Counted from the stretch's first letter, positions 26,761-37,472 are shown. The stretch is 64,000 nt of DNA from Thalassococcus sp. S3 (GCF_004216475.1 NZ_CP022303.1:4647001-4711000), one strand, 5' to 3'. Numbers and translations are program-made. Notes: a model not told the origin generated them from the letters alone.

Positions 26761-27449
26761 CCCAGATAAGCACGCAGGGACGGCGGTGGATCATTCAAAA
26801 GCACCGCCGTCTCAACCGGGCTCTCCGCCGCGCCATCGGCGACCAGCACGATCTCATCCGCGATCCGCCGCGCATCGTTGGGGTCATGCGTCACCATCAG
26901 CGCGGTCGCCCCGCTCTCCCGCACCAAAGCCTCCACCAGATCCAGCATCTCACCCTTCAGCGCCGGTCCCAACGCCGCAAAAGGCTCATCCAGCAGAACC
27001 AGAAGCCGCCCTTGTACCAGCACCCGTGCCAGCGCCGCCCGGCTCTGTTGCCCGCCCGACAGGGCCGCAGGCTTGCGTGTGCCCAGATCCGACAGACCCA
27101 CGCGGCCCAGCGCCCGGCTCACTTGCGCGCTTTGCTCTGCCGAAAGCCTCAGATCCGGGCGCAACCCCAACCCCACATTCTCTGCCACAGTGAGATGCGG
27201 GAACAGGTTGCCATCCTGAAACAGCATCGCAATGGGGCGCTCTCCCGGCTCGGACCTCGTGATATCCTGCCCTTGCCACCGCACGATGCCACGCTCCAGC
27301 GGCAGAAACCCGGCAATCCCACCGATCAGCGTGGATTTCCCGCACCCCGACGCGCCGATCACCGCAACGATCCGGCCCGGTGCCACGTTCAGATCCGCGT
27401 CCAGCTTGAAATCCCCGTTCCGGATCCGCACCTCCTCAAGCGCCAGCAT
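26757..27449 (-). CDS. thiQ: Thiamine ABC transporter ATP-binding protein
   Basis: 230 residues from ATG 27449, inside the end of thiP. Walker A GASGCGKST, signature LSGGQQSRAALAR, Walker B LLVLLDEPFAAL and switch histidine VTHD. The short length and the pairing with ThiP and ThiB identify the thiamine/thiamine-pyrophosphate importer. Overlaps thiP by 14 bases and converges with ribH2. Confidence 0.94.
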   Translation of the reverse strand: MLALEEVRIRNGDFKLDADLNVAPGRIVAVIGASGCGKSTLIGGIAGFLPLERGIVRWQGQDITRSEPGERPIAMLFQDGNLFPHLTVAENVGLGLRPDLRLSAEQSAQVSRALGRVGLSDLGTRKPAALSGGQQSRAALARVLVQGRLLVLLDEPFAALGPALKGEMLDLVEALVRESGATALMVTHDPNDARRIADEIVLVADGAAESPVETAVLLNDPPPSLRAYLG

Positions 27450-28992
27450 GGATGCGCCCTCCGCGATCAAAAAGCCAGAACAGCGCAAGAGACAGCACCA
27501 TCAGGATCAGCCCCGCCGCGGCTGCCGCCTCCATCTGATAGGCGCCCATCAGGCGATACATCTGCAAGGGCAGCGTCGCCCGCTCCGGATCGGCGAAAAG
27601 GGCGATGATCCCCAGGTCCCCCATCGACAAGGCCGCCGCTAGACCCGCCGCAAACCCGATCTGCGGCCTCAGCCGCCGCAACACGACAAGCCGCAGAAAC
27701 GCCCCGCCCTGCATGTTCAGCGACAGGCCCAGCCGCCCGTAACTCGCGATCACATCCCTTGCGCCCGGCACCAGGGCGCGCAACGCAAAGGGCAGCGCCA
27801 TCACCGCGTTGACCAGGGCCGTGACCGGCAGGGCGAGGGCGAACGGATCCGTCACGGGATTGATCACGATGAAAAGCCCCGTCCCAATGACCAGCGGCGA
27901 GGCGACAAGCCCCAAAAGCCCCACCAGCTCGAGCCCGCCCCTCGGTCTCAGCGCAAGGCTCAGCGCCAGCGGCACCGCGATCAGCACCAGCAGCGCCGTG
28001 CTGCCCAGCGCCACGACCAGGGACGTTACCGTCGCCTCGATCACGCTCATCGGCAGGAGAGACACCCCGCCCAGCCCCGACAGCACAATCGCCGCGAGGG
28101 GCAAAAGCAGAAAGGCCGCGGCCGCCGCGATCACGATCCGGTCCTGCCAAAGCAGCCAGGCCGTCTTCGCATCCCACCTCTGCACCGCGCGGTCCAGACC
28201 TCCTCCGAACCCGTCCAGTCGCGTGACCCTCAGCGCGACCAGTGCCGCCGCCCCCGCCAGCGCGATCTGCACGCAGGACAGAAGTGCCGCGCGTGACAGG
28301 TCGAAATCGAACCGGAATGCCTGATAAATGGCCAATTCCACCGTCGTCGCCCTCGGCCCTCCGCCCAGTGTCAGCGCCACCGCAAAGCTCGTCAGGCAAA
28401 TCGCGAAGATGATCATGGCAGCGCCCGGCACCGTACGCATCAGCATCGGGCGTTCGAGCAGGCTCCAGATCTCTCCCGGCCCGCAGCCAAGCTGCGCGGC
28501 CAGCCGAAACCGCTCTGCCGGAATGTCGTGCCAGCCCTGCAGGATCAGCCGGGTGGCCAGCGGCAGGTTGAAGAAGACATGCGCCAGCACCACACCGTGC
28601 AGTCCGTAGATATTGATCGGCTCCAGCCCCGCCAGTCCCAGCAATCCGCTGACCCAGCCATTTCGCCCGAAGACCTCCAAAAGGCCCAGCACCGCGACAA
28701 TCACCGGTAGGATAAAGGGCGCGCCCAGCAAGGTGATCAGCACCCGGCGCCCCCAAAACACCCGCCTGGCCAGCGCGCGGGCAACCGGCACCGCAAGCGC
28801 CACGCTGAACACCGCCGACAGGGCCGCCTGTGTGATGGTAAAGCGCACGGCCGCCCAATCGGCAGCCGAAAACCCGCGCCCCGCCTCGGCCCTCAAGGCC
28901 ACGGCAAGGATCGACCCCAGGATCAGCGCCGCGATCGCTGCCGCAACGCCGATCCCCGGTACGGCACTTACTGGCTGAGCGCGTCCAGCCAT
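27436..28992 (-). CDS. thiP: Thiamine ABC transporter permease
   Basis: 518 residues made of two similar permease halves of about six helices each, as in ThiP/FbpB-type proteins. EAA-like loops are at QLGCGPGEIWSLLERPML (first half) and LGLSLNMQGGAFLRLVVLRRL (second half, in part). ATG 28992 lies within the end of thiB with a 25-base overlap. Forms the inner-membrane channel with ThiQ. Confidence 0.93.
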   Translation of the reverse strand: MAGRAQPVSAVPGIGVAAAIAALILGSILAVALRAEAGRGFSAADWAAVRFTITQAALSAVFSVALAVPVARALARRVFWGRRVLITLLGAPFILPVIVAVLGLLEVFGRNGWVSGLLGLAGLEPINIYGLHGVVLAHVFFNLPLATRLILQGWHDIPAERFRLAAQLGCGPGEIWSLLERPMLMRTVPGAAMIIFAICLTSFAVALTLGGGPRATTVELAIYQAFRFDFDLSRAALLSCVQIALAGAAALVALRVTRLDGFGGGLDRAVQRWDAKTAWLLWQDRIVIAAAAAFLLLPLAAIVLSGLGGVSLLPMSVIEATVTSLVVALGSTALLVLIAVPLALSLALRPRGGLELVGLLGLVASPLVIGTGLFIVINPVTDPFALALPVTALVNAVMALPFALRALVPGARDVIASYGRLGLSLNMQGGAFLRLVVLRRLRPQIGFAAGLAAALSMGDLGIIALFADPERATLPLQMYRLMGAYQMEAAAAAGLILMVLSLALFWLFDRGGRIHAGA

Positions 28993-29945
28993 TCGGCCAA
29001 TGCTTCATCCCGGATCGCCGGTGCATCCTCTGCCGTGACAAGCAACGCGTTGCGCGGCGTGATCAGCGTCTCGAACCCCTCCGGCAAACCGTCCTCCGGT
29101 GTCACGGCGGGATACATCCAGTTCGTGGTTGGGATCACTGACTGAAACGCGTCCGTCACCATGAATTCCAGAAACTGATCCGCCAGCTCCGGCTGATCGC
29201 TCGACGCGAGCTTGCCGGCCACTTCGATCTGCATGTAATGCCCTTCCTCAAAGGCCGCCGCCTTTTTCGAGGCATCATCCTCCGCAATCAGGTGATAAGC
29301 CGGGGATGTCGTGTAGGAGAGGACCATGTCCGCCTCCCCTTCCAGAAAAAGACCATACGCTTCCGACCACCCCTTGGTCACCGTCAGGACATTGTCCGCC
29401 AGCCCCTCCCAGATCGTGGGCGCCTCGTCTCCGTAGGCAGCCTTGACCCACATCAGCAGGCCCAGACCCGGGGTGGAGGACCGGGGGTCTTGAATAACGA
29501 TCTTCAGATCACTCTCGCCCAGCGCGCGGAAATTCGACGGCGCGTCCAGATCGGCATTGTGTACGAAGGCGAAGTAGCCCCAGTCATAGGCCACGAAGAG
29601 CGGATCGCTCATCGGGATCGGCAGATCGTAGTCGACCACCATGCCATGGGGCGCAAAAAGATCCGTCTCCCGTGCTGCCTGCGTCAGGTTGGTGTCGAGG
29701 CCAAGCACGATATCCGCGTCGCTCCGGGCGCCTTCCAGCTTGATCCGGGCCAGCAGAGCGGCACCATCACCGGCAGCGACAAACTTCAGATCACACGCGC
29801 AGGTTGCCTCGAACGCCTCTTCGATGGCGGGGCCCGGTCCCCAATCCGCGACGAAGCTGTCATAGGTGTAAACGGTCAGTTCCGGTGTGTCGGCCCAGGC
29901 TGCCGATACACTCAAAACGCCCGCTGCAAATGCAAGATACTTCAT
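28968..29945 (-). CDS. thiB: Thiamine-binding periplasmic protein
   Basis: 325 residues from ATG 29945, six bases after GGAGG; another ATG at 29951 sits directly on that site and was rejected. Signal peptide ending at AAWADTP; mature protein begins LTVYTYDSFVADWGPG, typical of ThiB/TbpA, and has TKGWSEAYGLFLEGEADMVLSYTTSP (in part), where the family places thiamine contacts. First gene of thiBPQ and directly downstream of a TPP riboswitch. Confidence 0.95.
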   Translation of the reverse strand: MKYLAFAAGVLSVSAAWADTPELTVYTYDSFVADWGPGPAIEEAFEATCACDLKFVAAGDGAALLARIKLEGARSDADIVLGLDTNLTQAARETDLFAPHGMVVDYDLPIPMSDPLFVAYDWGYFAFVHNADLDAPSNFRALGESDLKIVIQDPRSSTPGLGLLMWVKAAYGDEAPTIWEGLADNVLTVTKGWSEAYGLFLEGEADMVLSYTTSPAYHLIAEDDASKKAAAFEEGHYMQIEVAGKLASSDQPELADQFLEFMVTDAFQSVIPTTNWMYPAVTPEDGLPEGFETLITPRNALLVTAEDAPAIRDEALAEWLDALSQ

Positions 29946-29995
29946 TGGCATCCTCCTTTGCGGCGACAGGGCAAGGGTGGAGAATGTCCCAAACC

Positions 29996-30076
29996 TTCCC
30001 TCCGCCGGTTCTAGCCGGTTCAGGTTCAACGGGTTCGCTTGCGCATCTCAGCCCACGACGGGCACCCCGAGGTAAC
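29996..30076 (-). promoter_or_regulatory. TPP riboswitch (THI element)
   Basis: On the minus strand: CCTCGGGGTGCC, then GGGCTGAGATG, ACCCGTTGAACCTGAACCGG and the closing GGCGGAGGGA. CTGAGA and ACCTGA are the invariant thiamine-pyrophosphate-binding elements. It ends about 50 bases before the thiB start and should repress thiBPQ when TPP is high. Confidence 0.97.
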
Positions 30077-30183
30077 CTTTTGCTAGCTTGCGCGCGCAGT
30101 AAGGACAAGACCCCGCGCGCCCAAACCCAAGCTTGAGCCTCGCCCCCCCGCCCGCTAAAGACGCCAGGTCAAAGGAGCCGCCC

Positions 30184-31287
30184 ATGTCCATCAACAGCTT
30201 CGGCCATCTCTTCCGCGTCACCACCTGGGGCGAAAGCCACGGGCCCGCGCTGGGCGCCACTGTCGATGGCTGCCCGCCGAACGTGCCCGTGGACGAGGCT
30301 GCGCTGCAGCACTGGCTGGACCGGCGCAAACCGGGTCAGAACAAGTTCACCACACAGCGGCGCGAACCCGACGCCGTGCGCATCCTGTCCGGTGTCTTCG
30401 AAGGCAAAACCACCGGTACGCCGGTGCAGCTGATGATCGAAAACACCGATCAACGCTCAAAGGATTACGGCGACATCAAGGACAAGTTTCGCCCCGGTCA
30501 CGCCGACATCACCTACTACCAGAAATACGGCAACCGGGACTATCGCGGTGGCGGGCGATCCTCTGCCCGCGAAACGGCCGCGCGCGTGGCCGCCGGTGGA
30601 CTTGCCCGCGCCGCGTTGGAAACACTCGTGCCAGGCATCCGGATCACCGGCTACATGACCCGCATGGGCGCGCATGAAATCGATCGCGCCCGCTTCGACC
30701 GGGAGGAGATCGAGCGCAATCCCTTCTGGACCCCCGACCCCCAGGCCGCGTCCGACTGGGCCGACTACCTCGACGGTCTGCGCAAATCCGGCAGTTCCGT
30801 CGGCGCCGTGATCGAGGTCACCGCGCGTGGTGTCCCCGCCGGTCTCGGCGCGCCCATCTATGGCAAACTCGACACCGATCTGGCCGCCGCGATGATGAGC
30901 ATCAATGCCGTGAAAGGCGTGGAAATCGGGGAGGGGATGTCGGCGGCCATGCTGACGGGCGAGGCCAATGCCGATGAGATCTACATGGGCAATGACGGCC
31001 AGCCCCGCTTCTCCTCCAACCACGCCGGCGGTATCCTTGGGGGCATCAGCACCGGGCAGGACATCGTGGTGCGCTTTGCCGTCAAACCCACGTCGTCCAT
31101 CCTGACGACCCGCAAGACAATCACCAAGACCGGCGAGGAGACCGAGATCATCACCAAGGGCCGTCACGACCCTTGCGTCGGCATCCGTGCCGTCCCGGTA
31201 GGCGAGGCGATGATGGCCTGCGTGCTGCTCGACCATCTTCTTTTGCACCGGGGTCAGGTGGGCGAAAACCAGGGGCAAATCGGCTAG
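30184..31287 (+). CDS. aroC: Chorismate synthase
   Basis: 367 residues from ATG 30184 with AAAGGAG seven to eight bases upstream. Last step of the shikimate pathway, converting EPSP to chorismate with reduced FMN. Signatures present: [22 protein letters not shown] (start, in part), [18 protein letters not shown] and the C-terminal [18 protein letters not shown]. Stand-alone, between the TPP riboswitch (other strand) and rlmN. Confidence 0.97.
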   Translation: MSINSFGHLFRVTTWGESHGPALGATVDGCPPNVPVDEAALQHWLDRRKPGQNKFTTQRREPDAVRILSGVFEGKTTGTPVQLMIENTDQRSKDYGDIKDKFRPGHADITYYQKYGNRDYRGGGRSSARETAARVAAGGLARAALETLVPGIRITGYMTRMGAHEIDRARFDREEIERNPFWTPDPQAASDWADYLDGLRKSGSSVGAVIEVTARGVPAGLGAPIYGKLDTDLAAAMMSINAVKGVEIGEGMSAAMLTGEANADEIYMGNDGQPRFSSNHAGGILGGISTGQDIVVRFAVKPTSSILTTRKTITKTGEETEIITKGRHDPCVGIRAVPVGEAMMACVLLDHLLLHRGQVGENQGQIG

Positions 31288-31357
31288 ACAGGTTTTGCAA
31301 TTCCCGCAAACCTCTATATAGAGGCGCATCGCCCCCGATGAGCCCAGAGGATACCCC

Positions 31358-32533
31358 ATGTCTGCCGACGCGCCGATCACGCAGGACGTTCTGACGATCC
31401 CCCGCAAAATGCCGGAGGGAAAGGTGAACCTCGTGGGGCTCACCCGCGACGCCATGCGCGCCGCTCTGATCGACCACGGCACGCCCGAAAAGCAGGCCAG
31501 GATGCGCACCGGGCAGATCTGGCAATGGATCTATCAATGGGGCGTGCGTGATTTCGCGGATATGACCAATCTCGCCAAAACCTACCGCGCGCAACTGGCC
31601 GAGCATTTCGTGATCGAAATCCCGGAGGTCGTGTCCAAACAGGTCAGCGAGGACGGCACCCGCAAATGGCTGGTCCGCATCGCCGGCGGGCACGAGGTCG
31701 AGGTCGTTTATATCCCCGAGGAAGATCGCGGCACGCTTTGCGTGTCTTCGCAGGTCGGCTGTACGCTCACCTGCTCTTTCTGCCATACCGGGACGCAAAA
31801 GCTCGTCCGCAACCTCACCGCTGGCGAGATCGTGGGCCAGGTGATGATGGCGCGCGACGATCTGGGCGAATGGCCCGTCCCCGGTGCGCCCAAGGACGAA
31901 ACCCGCCTTCTGTCAAACATCGTGCTGATGGGCATGGGTGAGCCGCTTTACAACTTTGAAAACGTCCGGGACGCGATGAAGATCGCGATGGATCCCGAAG
32001 GCATCTCCTTATCCCGGCGCCGCATCACGCTTTCAACCTCGGGCGTGGTCCCCGAAATCGCCCGCACCGCCGAAGAGATCGGTTGCCAACTCGCCGTCTC
32101 CTTCCACGCCACCACCGATGAGACCCGCAACAAGCTGGTTCCCATCAACAAACGCTGGAACATCGAAACGCTGCTCGACGCCTTGCGGGCCTACCCCAAG
32201 GTGAGCAACTCCGAGCGCATCACCTTTGAATACGTGATGCTGAAGAACGTGAACGACAGCGACGAGGATGCGCGCCGCCTGATCAAGCTGATCGACGGCA
32301 TTCCTGCCAAGATCAACCTGATCCCCTTCAACGAATGGCCCGGCGCGCCCTATCAGCGATCCTCTAACAACCGCATCCGGGCCTTTGCCGACATCATCTA
32401 CAAGGCCGGCTATGCCTCGCCCATCCGCACGCCACGTGGCGAGGACATCATGGCCGCCTGTGGTCAGCTCAAATCCGCGACCGAACGCGCGCGCAAGTCG
32501 CGCAAGGACATCGCGGCAGAGGCCGGGCTCTAG
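31358..32533 (+). CDS. rlmN: Dual-specificity 23S rRNA/tRNA adenine-C2 methyltransferase RlmN
   Basis: 391 residues. Radical SAM enzyme that methylates A2503 of 23S rRNA and A37 of some tRNAs. Cluster motif C135-x3-C139-x2-C142 (CTLTCSFC), and the catalytic cysteine C368 near the C-terminus in [11 protein letters not shown]; the partner methylated cysteine is present in this distal motif. [12 protein letters not shown] and [13 protein letters not shown] are typical. Begins 70 bases after aroC. Confidence 0.97.
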   Translation: MSADAPITQDVLTIPRKMPEGKVNLVGLTRDAMRAALIDHGTPEKQARMRTGQIWQWIYQWGVRDFADMTNLAKTYRAQLAEHFVIEIPEVVSKQVSEDGTRKWLVRIAGGHEVEVVYIPEEDRGTLCVSSQVGCTLTCSFCHTGTQKLVRNLTAGEIVGQVMMARDDLGEWPVPGAPKDETRLLSNIVLMGMGEPLYNFENVRDAMKIAMDPEGISLSRRRITLSTSGVVPEIARTAEEIGCQLAVSFHATTDETRNKLVPINKRWNIETLLDALRAYPKVSNSERITFEYVMLKNVNDSDEDARRLIKLIDGIPAKINLIPFNEWPGAPYQRSSNNRIRAFADIIYKAGYASPIRTPRGEDIMAACGQLKSATERARKSRKDIAAEAGL

Positions 32534-32562
32534 CACCTCCGCGCCGATCAGGTGGAACGGCC

Positions 32563-33474
32563 GTGACCTCGACCCAGCGCCCTGCCTGGATGCAACCGCT
32601 GCTTCCCGATCCGCCTTCGGTGGAGGCGGCGCTTTCAGACTTGCGCAACGCCTATCAGGGGTTTTCCGCCCCCACCCATCTCTGCCGGCAATGCTATGAT
32701 CCTGTCTGGGACGACCGCTTTGCCCGTGCCGCGCGCCAGATCTCGCAGGGCAAAACGCCATCGCCCCGCGACTTTGCCCAGATCTACTATGAACACCCCG
32801 CTTGTTCCGGAGGGGAAGAGACAGCCATGCTCTTCTTCCCCTCCGCCATCGAGACGCTGTTGCCCCATGCGCCGCTCGACGGTTTCGGCAGCTTCCCTCC
32901 CGAAATCCTCGAAGGAACGATGCGCGCAGGCTTCTGGTTCTGGCCCCGCCCGCTCATTGCCGCCATCCATCCGCTCGCCTGCCGTCTCTTTCACGACTGG
33001 TTTGACGCTGGCCGCTTTGATCTCTCCGGCCTCCCCGATGGCGCCGATCCCAAGGATGCGATCCTGGAGCTTTGCGCCATGGCCCTCATCGACCCTGCCG
33101 AGATCGTCGCGGCCCTCGCGGCGCGGGGCGGCTTTCAGGCCGATGATGCCTTGCTGAACCTCTTCTTCGGCTCGTCTCTGGAAGCGCCCTTTTATTGTTC
33201 CGCCGACACCCAAACCGACAACGAAACCTATCTGACGGCTATCAAGGCCCTGACCGGAAGCCTGCAGGCGCACGAAGCTCGGGCCGTGCTCGACGTCATC
33301 ACCCCTTCCTGGCTCGAAGCGGCCTTTTACCGCTATGCCGACACCCACCCCCGCTTCGCCAGAGAGCTATCGGACGCCAACACCTACTACGACATCAAAG
33401 CCATGTCCGCGCGCGCGCGGGCCAAGCAGGACGATGTGCCCGTTTGGCCCGACCTGCCGCTCATACGCATTTAA
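32563..33474 (+). CDS. Conserved-looking hypothetical protein
   Basis: 303 residues, 29 bases after rlmN; start taken as GTG 32563, with ATG 32590 as an alternative. I do not recognise a family. No signal peptide or membrane segment. Visible features: HLCRQCYDPVW near residue 40 (a single CxxC), an aromatic-rich middle (RAGFWFWPRPLIAA), and an acidic helical C-terminal half. Codon use and base composition match the neighbours, supporting a real gene. Probably cotranscribed with rlmN. Confidence 0.75.
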   Translation: MTSTQRPAWMQPLLPDPPSVEAALSDLRNAYQGFSAPTHLCRQCYDPVWDDRFARAARQISQGKTPSPRDFAQIYYEHPACSGGEETAMLFFPSAIETLLPHAPLDGFGSFPPEILEGTMRAGFWFWPRPLIAAIHPLACRLFHDWFDAGRFDLSGLPDGADPKDAILELCAMALIDPAEIVAALAARGGFQADDALLNLFFGSSLEAPFYCSADTQTDNETYLTAIKALTGSLQAHEARAVLDVITPSWLEAAFYRYADTHPRFARELSDANTYYDIKAMSARARAKQDDVPVWPDLPLIRI

Positions 33475-33826
33475 TGGCCGCACGCCTTCACATCCTTGGT
33501 TCAGGCGCGTCACAGATTTCGTCTTTCGCCATAATCCGTTGCTCCCATGCGTCTCGGACAACCACCGCCAAGCGGCCCGGCCTTGCCCCTGCGTCAAGTC
33601 TAGCGGTTTTGGAAACAATCAAGCGCGTTGAAATCAAACGATATTTTAGAGGTTTTTCTCGAAAGCCCTAAAATCCTTAGCCCCGCACCCCTGCCCCAAC
33701 TGACTGCTTGGTGCCGATTGCCACAATTCCGGAAACAATTTCCCGAAATGGCCATGGTTCCGTGCGATCGCCGCCATGCTGCACCGACACCCTGTCCGGC
33801 GGAACAAGACAACGGAGTAGGTAAAG
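33475..33826. other. Intergenic region with no recognised gene
   Basis: 352 bases, more A+T-rich than its surroundings around 33600-33680, including a short inverted repeat ATTTTAG/CTAAAAT (33643-33649, 33668-33674). No gene recognised. It probably holds the promoter of the small gene at 33827. Confidence 0.5.
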
Positions 33827-34039
33827 ATGTCCATCGTGTTCAAACAAGACCCATACACCATCGCCATGGTCATGGACCTGGTGAAAGCCGAAAAGAAAAA
33901 GGCCCTGTCGATGCGCGAATGGAAGCATCGCCTGGCAGGCTATGGCTATGCCATCAAAGACACCGATCAGGGTATGGTGCTGGAAACGCTGCCCCACCGC
34001 GTAGCGATCTGCACATTGCCGGAGCAGTTGAGCCACTAA
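33827..34039 (+). CDS. Small hypothetical protein
   Basis: 70 residues with a plausible ribosome site (GGAG ten bases upstream). Basic and mixed hydrophobic sequence beginning MSIVFKQDPYTIAMVMDLVKAEKKK, no signal peptide; resembles a compact helix-strand domain. No family recognised. Its stop codon overlaps that of the LOG gene on the other strand, so the two are tightly convergent. An isolated gene with its own upstream region is suggested by the 352-base gap. Confidence 0.6.
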   Translation: MSIVFKQDPYTIAMVMDLVKAEKKKALSMREWKHRLAGYGYAIKDTDQGMVLETLPHRVAICTLPEQLSH

Positions 34040-34878
34040 CGCCCGGGAATATCCGTGCGTGGCGGCTCAACCTCCCACGTCTCGATCAGTTCGGCGGCCT
34101 CGTCGGCCGTCTCCACGATCCGGAACAGGTCCAGATCACGGGTGGCAATGGTGCCGGCCTCGGCCAGTGCCTGCCAGTTGATGATCCGCTCCCAGAACTC
34201 CCGTCCGAAGAGCAGGAAGGGAATGCGCTCCATCCGGCCCGTCTGGATCAGGGTCAGCGCCTCGAACATTTCGTCCAGCGTCCCGAACCCTCCGGGAAAG
34301 ACGCAAATCGCCCGCGCCCGCATTAGGAAATGCATCTTGCGGATCGCGAAATAGTGGAAGTTAAAGCTCAGTTCCGGCGTCACATAGGTATTGGGCGCCT
34401 GTTCATGGGGCAGCACGATAGACAGGCCGATGGATTTGCCGCCGGCATCCGCAGCGCCCCGGTTACCCGCCTCCATCACGCCCGGCCCGCCGCCGGTCAC
34501 GATGACGTTCTCCCGCCCTCCCGCGGCCATGGATTTCTCGGTCATCAACCGGGCGAACTTGCGCGCTTCGTCGTAAAACGCCGTCAGATCTCTCAGCGTC
34601 CGTGTGCGCGCTTGCTCTTTATAGGCCGGGTCGGGGATGCGCGCGCCACCGAAAAGGACGATGGTGCTCTGGATCCCGTGCTCGTCCAGCAGCATCTCGG
34701 GTTTGAGCAACTCAAGCTGCAGGCGCACCGGCCTCAGCTCATCCCGACAGAGAAAGTCATCATCCGCGAAGGCCAGGCGATAGGCCGGCGATTGCGTCTG
34801 CGGGGTCAGCGGCACGTCACGCGCTGATGTCCGGTCGGATCGCGCGTCACGCAAACGGCTGTGTCGGTCGTCTTTCAT
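34036..34878 (-). CDS. LOG family protein (nucleoside 5'-monophosphate phosphoribohydrolase-like)
   Basis: 280 residues from ATG 34878, which has AAGGAGG nine bases upstream; much longer upstream extensions lack support. LOG/lysine-decarboxylase-like fold with VTGGGPGVMEAGNRGA and PGGFGTLDE (195-203), the substrate-binding motif of cytokinin riboside monophosphate phosphoribohydrolases, which release adenine-type bases. It belongs to the longer bacterial type with an N-terminal extension of about 70 residues (RPVRLQLELLKPE). Divergent from the PLP dehydratase by 72 bases. The physiological substrate in bacteria of this group is unclear. Confidence 0.88.
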   Translation of the reverse strand: MKDDRHSRLRDARSDRTSARDVPLTPQTQSPAYRLAFADDDFLCRDELRPVRLQLELLKPEMLLDEHGIQSTIVLFGGARIPDPAYKEQARTRTLRDLTAFYDEARKFARLMTEKSMAAGGRENVIVTGGGPGVMEAGNRGAADAGGKSIGLSIVLPHEQAPNTYVTPELSFNFHYFAIRKMHFLMRARAICVFPGGFGTLDEMFEALTLIQTGRMERIPFLLFGREFWERIINWQALAEAGTIATRDLDLFRIVETADEAAELIETWEVEPPRTDIPGR

Positions 34879-34950
34879 CTGGCGCGCCTCCTTGTGGGTC
34901 ACCGGCCAACGCCTATAGGGTGCGCCGGGACAAGACCAAGGGGAAAGCAC

Positions 34951-35880
34951 ATGGCAACGGATTGGACAAGCGAAATTGAAGCCGCTGCCGGGCGGATCAG
35001 CGGATATATTCAGCGCACTCCGGTCCTTCATGGCGCCGATCTGGGGATCGGGCACCCCGTCGATCTCAAGCTCGAACAGATGCAGCATACCGGCAGTTTC
35101 AAGGCGCGGGGGGCATTCAATACGCTTCTGTCTACAGACGTGCCCTCCGCCGGTCTGGTGGCCGCAAGCGGCGGCAATCACGGGGCCGCGGTGGCCCATG
35201 CCGCCCGCGCCCTGGGCCACAAGGCCACGATCTTCGTGCCGGAAATGGCCGGCCCGTCCAAAATCGCCCTGATCCGCGATCTCGGCGCCGACCTTCATGT
35301 GGTGCCCGGCGCCTATGCAAATGCGCTGGAGCAGGCACAGGCGTTCGAGGCGCAGCAGGGCGCGATGCAGATCCACGCCTATGATGCGCCCGCCACGGTG
35401 GCTGGCCAGGGAACCATGGCCCTGGAATGGGAAGCACAGGGGCTTGAGGCCGACACCATTCTGATCGCCGTGGGCGGCGGTGGCCTGATCGCCGGCGCGC
35501 TGGCCTGGATCGGCGGGCGGCGCAAGATCGTCGCGGTTGAGCCTGAAACCTCCCGCGCGCTTCACGCCGCGCGCGCCGCCGGGACGCCCACGGATGTCGA
35601 GGTGTCGGGCATCGCCGCCAATGCGCTGGGGGCCAAACGCATCGGCCAGATCTGCTTTGACCTCGCTCAGGCCCATGACACCGAAACCGTGCTTGTCTGC
35701 GACGATGCCATCGCCGACACGCAGCGCCTGCTCTGGCGCCGGATGCGCCAACTGGTCGAGCCTGCCGGCGCCGCCGCTCTCGCCGCCCTCACCTCCGGCG
35801 CTTATGTCCCCGCGCCCGACGAACGCGTCGCCGTCCTGATCTGCGGCGCAAATCCGGCCCCCGACCCGTTCCTGACCTAA
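34951..35880 (+). CDS. PLP-dependent threonine/serine dehydratase family protein
   Basis: 309 residues from ATG 34951 (AGGGG nine bases upstream). Fold-type II PLP enzyme with lysine K51 in QHTGSFKARGAFN and the phosphate-binding glycine loop GGGGLIAG at about 175-182. At ~310 residues it lacks a C-terminal ACT regulatory domain, so resembles catabolic threonine dehydratase, serine racemase or 3-hydroxyaspartate dehydratase; sequence does not separate these. The conserved SGGNHG loop (ASGGNHGAAVAH) is present. Confidence 0.88.
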   Translation: MATDWTSEIEAAAGRISGYIQRTPVLHGADLGIGHPVDLKLEQMQHTGSFKARGAFNTLLSTDVPSAGLVAASGGNHGAAVAHAARALGHKATIFVPEMAGPSKIALIRDLGADLHVVPGAYANALEQAQAFEAQQGAMQIHAYDAPATVAGQGTMALEWEAQGLEADTILIAVGGGGLIAGALAWIGGRRKIVAVEPETSRALHAARAAGTPTDVEVSGIAANALGAKRIGQICFDLAQAHDTETVLVCDDAIADTQRLLWRRMRQLVEPAGAAALAALTSGAYVPAPDERVAVLICGANPAPDPFLT

Positions 35881-35953
35881 GCCGGATTGCGCGGGCGCCT
35901 CATCGCCCTTATAGCGCTGCGTCAAGCAAACGGGTTCAGGGGAGCTGTGAACA

Positions 35954-36781
<828 letters not shown>

Positions 36782-36785
36782 CCTG

Positions 36786-37136
36786 ATGCGCGCCGCCCTG
36801 CTCCTCCTTGCGCTCGGCACGGCAGCCCAGGCCGGGCCCTATCCCTATGACGGGCTTTATCGCCCCGATGCGGACTGGGCCGAAGGCTGGGATTGTCAAA
36901 GCGTTGGGATAGATGGCGGCGCCCTCGCCGTCCGGGGCGGCCAGTTCTTCGGGGTCGAGAATACCTGCACCCTCTCCAACCCCACCCAGATCCGCGACAT
37001 GGACGCAACGCTCTATGATGCGACCTGCACCGGCGAAGGGATGACCAGCACCGAGCGCCTGATGCTGATGCGCCTGCCGGACGGCCTGGCCGTGATCCGC
37101 GACGGCAGCGTCGCGCAATTGCGCCGGTGCGACTGA
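36786..37136 (+). CDS. Small periplasmic protein of unknown function
   Basis: 116 residues, four bases after dapD. A signal peptide (MRAALLLLALGTAAQAG) and four cysteines in the mature part (CQ, CT, CT, C near the end) suggest a disulfide-bonded periplasmic protein. It contains GGQFFGVENTCTLSNPTQIRD. No known family recognised. It overlaps or nearly abuts the next gene, so the three form an operon with dapD, and a cell-envelope role is possible. Confidence 0.7.
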   Translation: MRAALLLLALGTAAQAGPYPYDGLYRPDADWAEGWDCQSVGIDGGALAVRGGQFFGVENTCTLSNPTQIRDMDATLYDATCTGEGMTSTERLMLMRLPDGLAVIRDGSVAQLRRCD

Positions 37137-37138
37137 AC

Positions 37139-37462
37139 ATGGCCAAGGCGGGATCCCGGCAGAAGGTCTATACCCTCCTCGTTCAGATCGGGCGCAAGCA
37201 GGGCGATGGCCTGCCCGACAAGGCCACCGGGGCAGCGCTTATGTGCTTTGCCAGCGGCGTGGACGAGGCCGAAGCCGTGCGCGAAACCGTCGCCCTTCTG
37301 AAACAGGCCGACACTGCACCCCTGGACGTGACCGGCTATGGCACGCTGGAAGAGCGGGAAGAGCAGGGCCATGACATCGAACCCGAGGAGCGTGCGCTGA
37401 TGCAGCGGGCCTTGGACGAGAACGCGGTGATCGTCGCTCAGGTGACCCCGTTCTTCGATTGA
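37139..37462 (+). CDS. Small hypothetical protein, operon with dapD
   Basis: 107 residues from ATG 37139, just after the stop of the preceding gene; a GTG at 37127 would overlap. No signal peptide. The sequence MAKAGSRQKVYTLLVQIGRKQGDGLPD and an acidic C-terminal half ending in NAVIVAQVTPFFD suggest a soluble alpha/beta protein. Not recognised. Translationally coupled to the periplasmic gene before it. Confidence 0.65.
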   Translation: MAKAGSRQKVYTLLVQIGRKQGDGLPDKATGAALMCFASGVDEAEAVRETVALLKQADTAPLDVTGYGTLEEREEQGHDIEPEERALMQRALDENAVIVAQVTPFFD

Positions 37463-37472
37463 TCGTCCCAGA

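Noticed and set aside
33643..33674. ATTTTAG/CTAAAAT inverted repeat as a terminator
   Set aside because: Weak A+T stem with an 18-base loop and no adjoining G+C stem or T-run.
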